DNA of 64,000 bases from Sphingomonadales bacterium (GTDB lineage Bacteria; Pseudomonadota; Alphaproteobacteria; Sphingomonadales; Sphingomonadaceae): contig JADJAC010000008.1 in NCBI GenBank assembly GCA_016704425.1, positions 1-64,000 on the forward strand. The letters run 5' to 3'. Every line of letters starts with the position of its first letter. Positions within the stretch are counted from its first letter, which is position 1. Of this stretch, positions 1 to 9,738 are shown one piece after another. Under the pieces are notes generated by a model. It had not been told where the DNA came from, made no database searches, and worked only from the letters and a program-made list of their open reading frames with translations. A program made the position numbers and the translations under genes.

Positions 1-1329
1 TTCACGGTAGTAGCGGCCACCGTGGGTTCTTCTCGTAAACTGGAGGTTACGTCATAATCACCAATCAAGAGAGACACCATGACACCTACTACAGGATGGC
101 ATTGATTGAGCTGGCTGAAAAGCATGCGGACGGCGATTTACTGAGGAGCTGGGCGAACCGGGTCCTGCAAAAGCGACCGATGGATGGAAAGGGAGAACAG
201 CGTTTTGGCGCCAGCCGACATGAACGCAGCGAGGGCTGGTATCAACCAGCGCAACGGCTATCGCGAGCGCACACCCTGAGACACACGATTGGGAACGATG
301 GACCTGCGAATTCTGAAGCTGCGCACGGGCAGTTACCTGCCGAGCTTCCTGGAGCCCCCGGAAGGCCTCGGAGCAGGCGTTGGTGGCTGTTGTGCAGGAG
401 GCGTATGTGAAGGGAGATCGATCAGCAGGGTCGATGATCTGGTGCAGGCGATGGGCATGAGCAGCATCTCCGAGCCAGGCATCGCGACTGTGCGAGGAAC
501 CGGACGAGCGCGTCGAGGCTTTCCTGAATCGCCCGCTGGAGGCCCATGGGCCTGGCTGCTCCGGCTGGATGCGACCTATCTAAAATCGCGCGAGCGTGGC
601 GCTGTCAGCAGCCAAGCGGTGGTTGTTGCCGTTGGCGTCAGCAGCGAAGGTCGCCGGGAAACCTTGGCATGGCTGTGGGTCCGGCCGAGACCGAAGCCTT
701 TCTGGACCGAGTTCCTACGCAGCCCGGAAGTGCGCCGTGGCCTCGTCAGGCGACTGGCGGTCTCGGATGCCCACGAGGGCCTGAAGCAGGCGATTGCCAA
801 GGTCGCAGGTTTCACCTGGCAACGCTGCTCGGTGCACTTCAGGCGCAATGCGCTGGCCCATGTCCCCGCAAGTAGCACCCATGGTGGCCGCCGTGATCCG
901 CACGGCCTTCCCCCCGCAGGAGAACCAGCAGGAGGCACGCCAGCAGTGGCGAGAAACCGCTGACAAGCTGCGAGCGCTTCATTACGTGGGTAGGGAGCGG
1001 CATGGACAGCGCCGAGGACGACGTGCTTGCCTTCTTGAGCTTCCAGAAAGAGCACTGGCCTCAGCTGGCATCGACGAATTCCTGGAGCGATTGAACAAGG
1101 AAATCAACGCCGCTCGCGGGTGGTGGGTATCTTCCCCGAACAACGCTGCCATCATGCGGGCTCGTGGGAACGCTACTCCTCGCTGAGCAAATAGATGAAT
1201 GGCGGTGACACGCCGCCACATGAGCCAAGAGACGTTGGCGCGCGTGCTGAGCAGAAGACCAGGCCAACCTACTGCCACAGTCTGAGGCCGCCTGAAGCAA
1301 TGAAACTGGAGACCGGAATTACACCACTG
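1..1329 (+). mobile_element. Degenerate IS256-family insertion sequence (left end outside window)
   Basis: The stretch is homologous along its length to the fuller IS256-type element at 13546-14930. Its leader (GGCCACCG and GTTC blocks before an ATG at 79) matches that element's leader. Translated blocks in shifting frames match IS256 transposase: ALIELAEKHADGDLLR, VDDLVQAMGMSSIS, WLLRLDATYLK, VSDAHEGLKQAI and WQRCSVHFRRNALAHVP. Several frameshifts and stops break the gene, so it cannot make a transposase. The right end shows GGAATTACACCACT at about 1315-1328, close to the terminal repeat of the second element; the left terminal repeat lies before base 1. It sits directly upstream of the broken glycyl-radical cluster. 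Confidence 0.85.
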
Positions 1330-1450
1330 ACGGGACACTACCACTCCTTGTACTCTCATAGTATGTGCTTCGTTTAAGACGGGGCGACATGTAAAGCAAC
1401 CGTAGCTTCAAAAACAATATTAAACTTTTGAGAAGCGTGAGACGTGAAAT

Positions 1451-3835
1451 ATGAATGCAATTACTAATGTCGTTGGTCAGTCACTGGAAGATGGTGCTCG
1501 AGTCGCTCGCCTGAAGAAAGCTGTCGACGAGGCTACCTACGGTGGCTGCATCGAGCGCGCAGTGCTTTGGTCAGAGTATTACATGGATGAGGCCAACGAT
1601 GGAAATCTACGGCCGTTCAGATAGCTGAAGCGACACGCCACGTCCTGGCCAACAAAACGGTGAAAATCTATCCTGACGGGCTGATTGTTGGCAACTTCAC
1701 CGCCAAACGGGTCGCCGGGCATCTGTTATCCGGAGTTGGGCGGTCTGGGCATAATGATTGGTGTCGACCAACTACCCACCCCGCAAGGTCAATCCTCTCG
1801 AGATCAGCGAAGACGAGCAGGCAAAACTCCAGTCATATTCCGTTCTGGATGGACAAGAATATGACTATCTTGCCTTTGACGGGCAGGAAGAGCAGATGCG
1901 CTTTGTTAAGGAGCAGATTGAAGCACTGCAGTACCACCAGCGGAGGCTGGTGGGGTTGCTCACCTGGCACCCGGCTACGAGAAAGTGATCAAACTGGGTG
2001 CCGAGGGCATCATCGCTGAGGCGGAGGCCTTCGAGGAACAAACCAACGATCCCTCCAAGCTGGACTTCTACCAGTCTGTGAAAATCGAATACGCTGGCAG
2101 AGTTTGGTGACCGCTATGCGACCGAGGCGCGTAGGCTGGCAGAGGCTGAAGCGGACCTCAGCGGAAACTTGATCTCAGAGCGGATTGCGGAGGTCTGCGC
2201 TCGCGTACCACGTTATGGCGCAACCAGTTTCTATGAAGCGGTCCAATCAATGACCCTCTACCCACATCGCCATTTTCCAGAGACAATAGGTGAAACCACC
2301 TGTCCGGGCCGCGTGGACCAATTCCTGAATTCCTACTATGAAGAGGATTTGGCGGCTGGACGTATTTCAAGATCAGAGGCGAAAGATATTCGGGAGCTTT
2401 CTGCGTAAAGCTATGCGAAACCATCCCCATGTACCCGGACGAGCTGACCAGCATGCTCGGTGGATTGACCAGGGAGGTAGTGACCATCGGTGGTCAGGAC
2501 CCGAGGGCAACGATGCGACCAATGAACTGAGTTTCATTTTTGTTGGAGCTCGCCGATGAGTCGTTGCATGCGCCAGCCCAACTTCCACGTCCGTCTCCAC
2601 GAGAACACACCCAAGGCATTCTACGATGAGGTCATCCGGGTGAACTTCTGCCCGGGTTCGGCGCCCGCCATGTATAACGACGAGACCATCATCGAGTCCA
2701 TGATGAATGTCGGTTATTCCCTGGAGGATGCCAGGGACTATGTCGCCATCGGCTGTGTTGAGCCCACGGCGCCGGGCAAGACCCTGGGTTCCACCGACGC
2801 CGGGATGTACAACATGGCCCTGGCCCTGGAAATGGCGCTCAACGAGGGGTGCCAGTTTGGTTCTGACCGACAGATCGGTGTCAAGACACCCCCGGTCTCC
2901 AGCATGAAGAGCATGGATGACGTATTGGACGCCTACAAGGTGCAGGTGAAGCATCAGCTGGGCAAGCTGCACGCGGATTTGCGAAGTGTGAACAGTTCCA
3001 CGCCAAGTACCACCCCACCCCGATCACCAGCGCTACGCTGGAAGGCTGTCTCGAGCAGGGTGTTTGCTCTACACAGGGTGGCGCGAAGTACAATTTCTCC
3101 GGTATCCAGGGCACCGGCATGGCGGTCGTGGCCGATTCCCTGGGGGCCATTGAGAGGTTGCTGTGTTCGAGGACAAGTGGCTCACCCTTGAGGAGCTGGT
3201 CGCTCACCTGAAAGACAATCTCTCGGATGAGGTTGTGCGGACCAGGCTGAAAGGCATCGATAAATTTGGCAACGATATTCCCAAGGCGGATGCCTGGATG
3301 AAGTGGGTCGGGGATCACTACTCCGATTCCATTCACGCCCTGGGCAAGAATACCCGCGGTGGCCAGTACCTGGCGGGCGTGTACTCCAACACTTCCCACA
3401 CCCACTTCGGCGGGCTGATCAATGCCACACCAAATGGCCGTCGTGCCGGCGAGACCTTCGCCTCGGGTTTTGCGCCGGAAAACGGTGCAGACAAGCGTGG
3501 CTCCACCGCCTTGATCAATTCGATGAACCGGATCGATTTCAAGAAGTTTGCCAATGGCATCAACTTCAATATCAAGCTGGATGCCTCCAGTTACGACTGT
3601 GACGATGGTAAGAGTGCACTGGGTAGCATGTACAAGGTGTACTTCAAACGGCACGGTATGCAGGTGCAGGCCAATATGCTGGATCCGGAAAATCCTGATT
3701 GAGGCACGGGACAACCCGGAGTTGCACCCCAACCTGCTGATCCGGGTATCTGGCTACTCGGCGTACTTCAACGATCTATCACCTGAAATGCAGGATGAGG
3801 TGATATCCCGGAGCAGTAATGGGGCGGAGCAGTAA
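1451..3835 (+). pseudogene. Glycyl radical enzyme (eliminase/dehydratase type), about ten frameshifts
   Basis: The gene starts at ATG 1451 and encodes a glycyl radical enzyme split over all three frames by about ten small indels (near 1605, 1750, 1985, 2100, 2405, 2500, 2550, 2995, 3160 and 3700). Between breaks the protein is well preserved. The active-site motif GCVEP (Cys codon at 2754) and the C-terminal radical loop RVSGYSAYF (radical Gly codon at 3752) are both intact. Glycyl radical enzymes with Cys-Val-Glu-Pro are mostly eliminases: they convert diols, choline or similar substrates to an aldehyde under strictly anoxic conditions. The exact substrate cannot be assigned; it is neither pyruvate formate-lyase (which has Cys-Cys) nor benzylsuccinate synthase. 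Its activase and an aldehyde dehydrogenase follow directly. The sequence style is unlike the sphingomonad genes in the window, suggesting transfer. Confidence 0.85.
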
Positions 3836-4809
3836 TGGGGCCTGATGCAAGCCTGATTGATGCGATAGCAGTTACCGAGCCAAGGAAGGCTTCGCTGTAC
3901 TTCGACATCAAGAGAAACACCCTGGACGACGGGCCGGGTATTCGCAGCGTGGTGTTCTTCAAGGGCTGCCCGCTGTCTTGTACCTGGTGCCAGAATCCGG
4001 AAAGCATCAACACCGGTTACGAACTCTCCTATGATGCAGAGAACTGCATCAGCTGTCACGACTGTGCTGACGCCTGCCCCGAGCAGGCGATCGACCTGAG
4101 TTCGCCCGACAAAATCATCCGCGACAAATGCACCCAGTGCTTCAATTGCGTTGATGTCTGCCCATCCGGTGCTCTGGAGCGCTGTGGCAATGACATCGAC
4201 ATGGATCATCTGGTGGAGAAGGTGCTTGAAGACGAGGCCTTCTTCGAGGCCTCCGGCGGCGGGTTACTGTCTCCGGCGGCGAGGCGCTGATGCAGATGGA
4301 TTCGGTCGGCGAACTGTTCTCGCGGCTGAAGCAGCGGAATGTTCACACGCTGATCCAGACAGCGGGCCTATTCAATTACAAGGTATTTGAAAATCTGGTA
4401 TTGCCCTACACCGACACCATCTACTTTGATCTCAAGTTGATGGACAGCGATGCGCACAAGCAGTACTGCGGCGTTCCCAACCATTCTATTCATGAGAACT
4501 TCAGGAAGGTCCAGGCCCTGGCACGGGATCTCGGTGATCGAGGTTCTGCCGCGGGTCCCGTTGGTGCCCTTTATCACCGACACGGATGAAAACCTCAGTG
4601 CCATTGCTGACTTTATGCTCGAGAACGGCGTAAAGAACATGCAGATCTTGCCGTACAACCCGATTTGGCTCGACAAGCTGCCACGCTTCGGCAGTGTCCA
4701 GCGTCTGGACTTCGGTGAAGGGACAGGCAAGTTCATGCCGGACGCGGAGCTTGACCGCTGTACGGAGATTTTTGAGTCCAGAGGTATTCACGTCCATTGT
4801 CACAGGTGA
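3835..4809 (+). pseudogene. Glycyl-radical-enzyme activating enzyme (radical SAM), two frameshifts
   Basis: This is a radical S-adenosylmethionine activase that would install the glycyl radical on the preceding enzyme. The first fragment carries the SAM-cluster motif CPLSCTWC and then two ferredoxin-type motifs, CISCHDCADACP and CTQCFNCVDVCP, the architecture of activases for eliminase-type glycyl radical enzymes. Frameshifts near 4265 (just before the SGGEAL motif) and near 4530 separate the parts; the last part, to about 4809, holds the conserved LPYNP segment. It starts within one base of the preceding stop, so the two were one transcription unit. The frame is broken, so function is probably lost unless the indels are sequencing errors. 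Confidence 0.85.
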
Positions 4810-4895
4810 TGTATCAGCTCAGACAGCCGGCGCCTTCCTGATTTCGCTTTACCTATAACCCATAATCAATCTGTCCATCACATGAGGAAAATAAA

Positions 4896-6414
4896 ATGAC
4901 GTATGCACAACCCGGCCAGGAAGGATCTGTAGTTTCCTTCAAATCGCGCTATGACAATTTCATCGGCGGCGAATGGGTAGCGCCCGCTGACGGCCGTTAC
5001 TTCGAAAATGTGACTCGGTAACCGGCCAGGTGTACTGTGAGGTGGCCCGTTCCTCGGCGGCGGATATTGAGAAGGCCCTTGATGCGGCGCATGCAGCGCG
5101 AGCAAGTTGGGGTGCCACCTCGGTAGCCGACCGGTCCAACCTGCTGCTGAAGATCGCTGACCGCGTCGAGCAGAATCTTGAAATGCTGGCGGTTGCGGAG
5201 ACCTGGGAGAATGGTAAAGCCGTACGCGAGACCCTGAATGCTGACCTGCCCCTGTTTGTAGACCACTTCCGCTATTTTGCGGGCTGCATCAGGGCCCAGG
5301 AAGGCAGCGCCGCTGAACTGGATGCGACAACGGCCAGCTATCACTTCCACGAGCCCTACGGCGTGGTGGGCCAGATCATTCCCTGGAACTTCCCCTGCTG
5401 ATGGCCGCCTGGAAACTGGCGCCGGCGCTGGCCGCGGGTAACTGCGTGGTCATGAAGCCCGCCGAGCAGACCCCGGTGACCATTCTCCTGGTGATGGAGC
5501 TGATACAGGACATTCTGCCCGCTGGCGTGGTTAATATCGTCAACGGCTTCGGGGGCGGAAGCGGGGGCGGCACTCTCGCAAAGTACACGCATTGCCAAGC
5601 TGGCCTTCACCGGCTCGACGGCGGTGGGTAATGAGATCTCAAGTGCGCGGCGAACAACCTCATTCCTTCAACGGTTGAGCTGGGTGGTAAGTCACCGAAT
5701 ATCTACTTTGAGGATGTTCTGGACTATGAAGATGACTACCTTAACAAGTGTGCGGAGGGTCTGCTGCTGGGCTTCTTCAACCAGGGTGAAGTGTGTACCT
5801 GTCCCTCCCGTGCACTGATCCAGGAATCCATCTATGACCGTTTCCTTGATATCGTGGTTGAGCGTTCAAAGACCATTAAGCAGGGCAATCCGCTGGATCC
5901 TGAGACACAGGTTGGTGCGCAGGCCTCCAAGGAACAGTTTGACAAGATCATGAGCTACATGGAGATCGGTCGGCAGGAAGGTGCACAGATTCTGATCGGC
6001 GGTGATAGTGCCAACCTGTCCGGTGATCTGTCCGGCGGTTACTACGTGCAGCCGACCCTGATGGCGGGCAAGAACGACATGCGCATTTTCCAGGAGGAGA
6101 TCTTTGGGCCGACGCTGGGTGTGACCTCTTTCAAGGACGAGGCCGAAGCACTGGCCATCGCCAACGATACTGACTATGGCCTGGGTGCCGGCGTCTGGAC
6201 CCGCGACATGAATCGCGCCTACCGCATGGGACGGGGCATTCAGGCGGGTCGCGTGTGGACCAACTGCTACCACGCCTATCCTGCGCACGCGGCCTTTGGC
6301 GGATACAAGAAGTCGGGTATTGGCCGTGAAACCCACAAGATGATGCTTGACCATTACCAGCAGACCAAGAACCTGCTGGTGAGCTACAGCATCGACCCGC
6401 TGGGTTTCTTCTGA
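4896..6414 (+). pseudogene. NAD-dependent aldehyde dehydrogenase (ExaC/AldB-like), about five frameshifts
   Basis: Starts at ATG 4896 after an AGGAAA leader. The fragments join to a full-length aldehyde dehydrogenase of about 505 residues: YDNFIGGEW at the N-terminus, IIPWNFP, KPAEQTPV, VELGGKSPN, the catalytic FNQGEVC, and the C-terminus NLLVSYSIDPLGFF typical of acetaldehyde/aldehyde dehydrogenase II. Frameshifts lie near 5018, 5397, 5575 and 5640. The likely role was oxidation of the aldehyde released by the glycyl radical enzyme upstream to the acid; no microcompartment shell genes are present. The last 770 bases are one open frame, so decay is limited to indels in the first half. A hairpin terminator follows. 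Confidence 0.85.
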
Positions 6415-6440
6415 GTCCAAACTACTGCCTTAATGGTCTT

Positions 6441-6470
6441 AATGCCCCTTGGTAATCACCTTGGGGCATT
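6441..6470 (+). terminator. Hairpin terminator of the glycyl-radical/aldehyde dehydrogenase cluster
   Basis: AATGCCCCTTGGT, a 4-base loop and ACCTTGGGGCATT form a near-perfect 12-13 bp stem followed by TTTC, 26 bases after the aldehyde dehydrogenase stop. Position and shape fit a rho-independent terminator. Confidence 0.7.
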
Positions 6471-6798
6471 TCTAATGCCAGAAAATTTAGTCTCAACCAT
6501 TCTCGCCGTGCCAGCTTGAATTTAACCCCGACTTGGTCACGTGTTGAATGGCTCAGTGACCTATCCTTACTACAGGAGTTGGAATGTCCGAGTTTCAGAC
6601 ACACCCAGTACCAGCGAATTTCGGGTATCCGGAATTTCTGGTTGATAAAATGCCAAAGATGTAAAGAAGAAAATCTTTCTCAGCGGATTATCTGATTGAT
6701 CCTCTTCAGCCTACTCTACTGCCAATTTTCTGTTTCCACCTTCGCCTGAGTCTTCATAGCGATGCTGACTAGGGAGGACAGCGAGAGCTGGGCAAGCG
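6471..6798. other. Intergenic, no recognisable gene
   Basis: No protein homology was seen on either strand. A 26-codon frame starting ATG 6583 has a good AGGAG in front, but it shows no recognisable content. It may be the remains of a gene whose body has been lost. Confidence 0.4.
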
Positions 6799-7106
6799 TC
6801 AAAGCGGTTCTGGTTCATGCGCAATCCGGACACCTGCACAACATTCCTCTTGTAAGAAACCGATCAAATTCTCTAGGTGCCCATACTCGGGTATACAGAC
6901 AATCGTGCGGCTATGTTTCTCCTGCCGGATCAGCCCTACCTTGGCCATGCGCGCAAGGTGATGTGATAGCGTCGAAGCAGGAATACCCAGCCCCTTCTGG
7001 ATATCTCCGACCGAAGCCCCATCATGGCCAGCTTTGACCAGAAAGCGGAACACGGACAGTCGGTGACTGTTCCCCGTCAGCACCAATGGCACAGATTTGA
7101 GGTTGT
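6799..7106 (-). pseudogene. ArsR-family transcriptional regulator, 5' end removed by IS3
   Basis: Minus-strand reading gives the winged-helix part of an ArsR-type repressor: HRLSVFRFLVKAG, then GIPASTLSHHLARMAKVGLI (recognition helix and wing), then a short C-terminal helix with a CC pair (EECCAGV). The first ~10 residues and the start codon are missing because the left end of the IS3-family element at 7107 cuts the frame. The frame continues into the element, so a fusion could be translated only from a start inside the insertion sequence. ArsR proteins respond to metals, arsenite or thiol/sulfur signals; the inducer cannot be assigned here. Confidence 0.75.
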
Positions 7107-7152
7107 GATTTAAGGAGTGTTGGGGCTTCGTCGTAGTGACGAAGGAACGAAG

Positions 7153-7539
7153 ATGAAGCCCCAACACTCCTTGAAAAAATCGCCTGCCAAGGCCCCTGCT
7201 GAGCGGGTGGTGAAGGACATCCGGCGGCAGACCCGGCGGCACTTCTCGGCCGAAGACAAGATACGCATCGTGCTCGATGGGCTGCGCGGCGAAGACAGCA
7301 TTGCCGAACTATGCCGCAAGGAAGGCATTGCACAGAGCCTGTATTACACCTGGTCGAAGGAGTTCATGGAAGCGGGCAAGCGACGCCTGGCGGGTGACAC
7401 GGCTCGTGCCGCGACCAGCGGCGAGGTGCAGGACCTGCGCCGCGAAGCCCGTGCCCTGAAGGAATGCGTGGCCGACCTGACCCTCGAGAACCGTCTGCTC
7501 AAAAAAAGCATGATCGCGGATGGGGGCGACGAAGAATGA
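7153..7539 (+). CDS. IS3-family transposase OrfA
   Basis: A 128-residue protein with an N-terminal helix-turn-helix (about residues 25-60, FSAEDKIRIVLDGLRGEDSI and LCRKEGIAQSLYYTWSKEF) and a C-terminal leucine-zipper-like coiled coil (LRREARALKECVADLTLENR), the usual DNA-binding subunit of IS3 transposases. I took ATG 7153, which has AAGGAACG seven bases upstream, over an earlier in-frame start at 7117. A run of seven A residues at 7501-7507 followed by GC, close to the end, is a probable minus-one slippage site giving an OrfAB fusion. Confidence 0.85.
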   Translation: MKPQHSLKKSPAKAPAERVVKDIRRQTRRHFSAEDKIRIVLDGLRGEDSIAELCRKEGIAQSLYYTWSKEFMEAGKRRLAGDTARAATSGEVQDLRREARALKECVADLTLENRLLKKSMIADGGDEE

Positions 7540-8516
7540 GGTATCCCGCATCCGAGAAGCTCGAGATCATCCGGATCGTCGAGCAGTCGCATCTGCCGGC
7601 GAAGCTCACTCTCAACAAGCTGGGGATCGCACGCCGGACGTTCTACCGCTGGTACGACCGGTTCCTCGAAGGCGGACCGGAGGCGTTGGAAGATCGGCCA
7701 TCGGCACCGAGCCGCGTGTGGAACCGGATCCCGCCTGACATCCATGATCAGATCATCGAACTGGCGCTGGAGCAGTCCGAGCTGAGCCCACGGGAGCTGG
7801 CGGTGCGCTTTACCGACGAGAAGCGTTACTTCGTGTCGGAAGCCACGGTTTACCGCCTTCTGAAGGCCCATGACCTGATCACCAGCCCGGCCTATGTGGT
7901 GATCAAGGCCGCCGATCAGTTCCACACCAAGACCACGCGGGTGAACGAGATGTGGCAGACCGACTTCACCTACTTCAAGATTATCGGGTGGGGCTGGATG
8001 TACCTGTCGACCGTGCTCGACGACTTCTCACGCTACATCATCGCCTGGAAGCTGTGCACCAACATGCGCGCCGAGGACGTGACCGACACGCTGGACATGG
8101 CACTGGCCGCATCGGGCTGCGACAGCGCCACGGTGCTGCACAAGCCAAGGCTGCTGTCGGACAATGGCCCCAGCTACATCGCAGGCGAACTGGCGGAATA
8201 CATCGAGGCCCGGAAGATGAGCCATGTTCGCGGTGCCCCGCTGCACCCGCAAACCCAGGGAAAGATCGAACGCTGGCACCAGACCCTGAAGAACCGCATC
8301 CTGCTCGAAAACTACTTCCTGCCCGGCGACCTTGAGGCCCAGATCGAGGCCTTCGTCGAGCACTACAACCACCAGCGCTACCACGAGAGCCTGAACAACG
8401 TGACACCCGCCGATGCCTACTTCGGCAGGGCACCGGCCATCATCAAACAGCGTGAAAGGATCAAGCGAAAGACCATCGAACATCGGCGCTTGCAACACCG
8501 CAAACTCGCCGCCTAA
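7536..8516 (+). CDS. IS3-family transposase OrfB (DDE integrase domain)
   Basis: This 326-residue protein has the rve-type DDE catalytic core: the first Asp in MWQTDFTYFK, the second in LLSDNGPSY, and Glu in QGKIERWHQTLKNR, plus the HYNHQRYHESL region near the C-terminus. An N-terminal helix-turn-helix (KLTLNKLGIARRTFYRWYDR) precedes it. The start ATG overlaps the OrfA stop (ATGA), and the frame is also open upstream through the A7 slippage site. It appears complete, so the element may still be mobile. Confidence 0.9.
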   Translation: MRYPASEKLEIIRIVEQSHLPAKLTLNKLGIARRTFYRWYDRFLEGGPEALEDRPSAPSRVWNRIPPDIHDQIIELALEQSELSPRELAVRFTDEKRYFVSEATVYRLLKAHDLITSPAYVVIKAADQFHTKTTRVNEMWQTDFTYFKIIGWGWMYLSTVLDDFSRYIIAWKLCTNMRAEDVTDTLDMALAASGCDSATVLHKPRLLSDNGPSYIAGELAEYIEARKMSHVRGAPLHPQTQGKIERWHQTLKNRILLENYFLPGDLEAQIEAFVEHYNHQRYHESLNNVTPADAYFGRAPAIIKQRERIKRKTIEHRRLQHRKLAA

Positions 8517-8592
8517 CATCAACCCCCAGACGAAGCCCGCACTCCGCTAATCTCCGCCGCGAGTTGTGCCAAATGTTCTGACGACGGACAGA

Positions 8593-9738
8593 ATGAACGA
8601 CGACAACGCCGACCGGGAACCGACCGCGACACCCGCCGGACCTGCGGCTGAAACCGGCGCTGCCGACGCGGCGCCGACGCAGGAAAACCCGGAAGGCTGG
8701 GCGCCCGAACGATCGCGCAAAAAGACAATCTTCTTCGCGGTTGCCATCGTGCTGGGCGCGCTTGCCGCACTCTATGCCTGGCAATTGCCGCCCTTCCGGT
8801 CCGACAGCCAGACCACGGACAACGCCTATGTGCGCGGCCAGACCACGATCATCAGCCCGCAGGTTACAGGCTATGTAACCGAAGTGCTGGTGCAGGATTT
8901 CGCGCAGGTGGCCGCCGGGCAGGCGCTGGTCCGCATAGACGACCGCATTTATCGCCAGCGCGTGGCGCAAGGACAGGCCGGGATCGCCACCCAAACGGCC
9001 AGCCTGGACAATGCGGGACAAAACCGGCGTTCAAGCGAGGCGCAGGTCAGGTTACAGGAGGCGTCGGTGGCCAATGCTCGCGCCCAGCTTGCCAAGGCGC
9101 AGGCAGATATGCGCCGGGTCGATGAATTGGCCGACGAAGGTTCGGTATCCTTGCGCGAACGCGACCAGACGCTGGCCGCGCTGCGCCAGGCGCAGGCGGG
9201 CGTGACGCAGGCGATGGCCCAGCGCGACATCGCGCGCGAACAATTGCGTTCGGTGAATGTCGGGCAGGGCGGGCTGGAAGCGCAGGTCGAGAATGCGACA
9301 GCGTCGCGCGATCTCGCACAGATCGATCTCGACAACACGATCATTCGCGCCCCGCGCGCCGGCAGGCTGAGCGAGGTTGCGGTGCGCGAAGGGCAATTGG
9401 TCTCGCCGGGTGCGCAGCTGATGTATCTTGTGCCCGAACGGCTGTGGGTGGTCGCCAATTTCAAGGAAGCGCAGACCGCCGAAATCCGCGTCGGGCAAAG
9501 CGCGACACTGGAAATCGACGCGCTGGGCGGGCTTGAGCTAACGGGCAAGGTGCAGAGCGTGTCGCCTGCCGCAGGCAGCGAGTTCAGCGTTATCAAGCCC
9601 GATACGGGCGCCGGTAATTTCGTGAAGGTTCCGCAGCGCATCGCCGTCCGCATCCGTATCGATCCGGGGCAGAGGGCGGCCCAGAGACTTGGCCCCGGCA
9701 TGTCGGTGATTGCCACCGTTCATACAGGAGACCGTTGA
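8593..9738 (+). CDS. HlyD/EmrA-family periplasmic adaptor of a drug efflux system
   Basis: A membrane-fusion protein of 381 residues: a Pro/Ala/Glu-rich cytoplasmic tail, one transmembrane helix (about residues 40-60, TIFFAVAIVLGALAALYAW), and the lipoyl/beta-barrel start TTDNAYVRGQTTIISPQVTG typical of EmrA. A long alpha-helical hairpin of Ala/Gln-rich repeats follows, then the second lipoyl half, IDLDNTIIRAPRAGRLSEV. It would bridge an inner-membrane MFS pump to the outer-membrane channel encoded next, which overlaps it by one base. No pump gene is present; an insertion sequence ends ~40 bp upstream, so the promoter or an upstream gene may have been lost. ATG 8593 was chosen because the region before it is poorly conserved. 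Confidence 0.88.
   Translation: MNDDNADREPTATPAGPAAETGAADAAPTQENPEGWAPERSRKKTIFFAVAIVLGALAALYAWQLPPFRSDSQTTDNAYVRGQTTIISPQVTGYVTEVLVQDFAQVAAGQALVRIDDRIYRQRVAQGQAGIATQTASLDNAGQNRRSSEAQVRLQEASVANARAQLAKAQADMRRVDELADEGSVSLRERDQTLAALRQAQAGVTQAMAQRDIAREQLRSVNVGQGGLEAQVENATASRDLAQIDLDNTIIRAPRAGRLSEVAVREGQLVSPGAQLMYLVPERLWVVANFKEAQTAEIRVGQSATLEIDALGGLELTGKVQSVSPAAGSEFSVIKPDTGAGNFVKVPQRIAVRIRIDPGQRAAQRLGPGMSVIATVHTGDR

Larger units (their letters stand above)
7107..8552 (+). mobile_element. IS3-family insertion sequence, apparently intact
   Basis: The terminal inverted repeats are visible: GATTTAAGGAGTGTTGGGGC at the left and, on the complement of the right end, GATTAGCGGAGTGCGGGC, both continuing with TTCGTC. 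Between them lie orfA and orfB in overlapping frames, and both are intact. I see no clear target-site duplication. The element truncates the ArsR gene on its left and ends about 40 bp before the efflux adaptor gene on its right. Confidence 0.85.

Noticed and set aside
1451..6414. Bacterial microcompartment locus for choline or propanediol use
   Set aside because: No shell proteins, encapsulation peptides, alcohol dehydrogenase or phosphotransacetylase genes are visible nearby; only the enzyme, activase and aldehyde dehydrogenase are present.
6583..6663. 26-codon open frame with AGGAG
   Set aside because: It is too short and unlike any known peptide to be called a gene; it is recorded only as part of the intergenic description.
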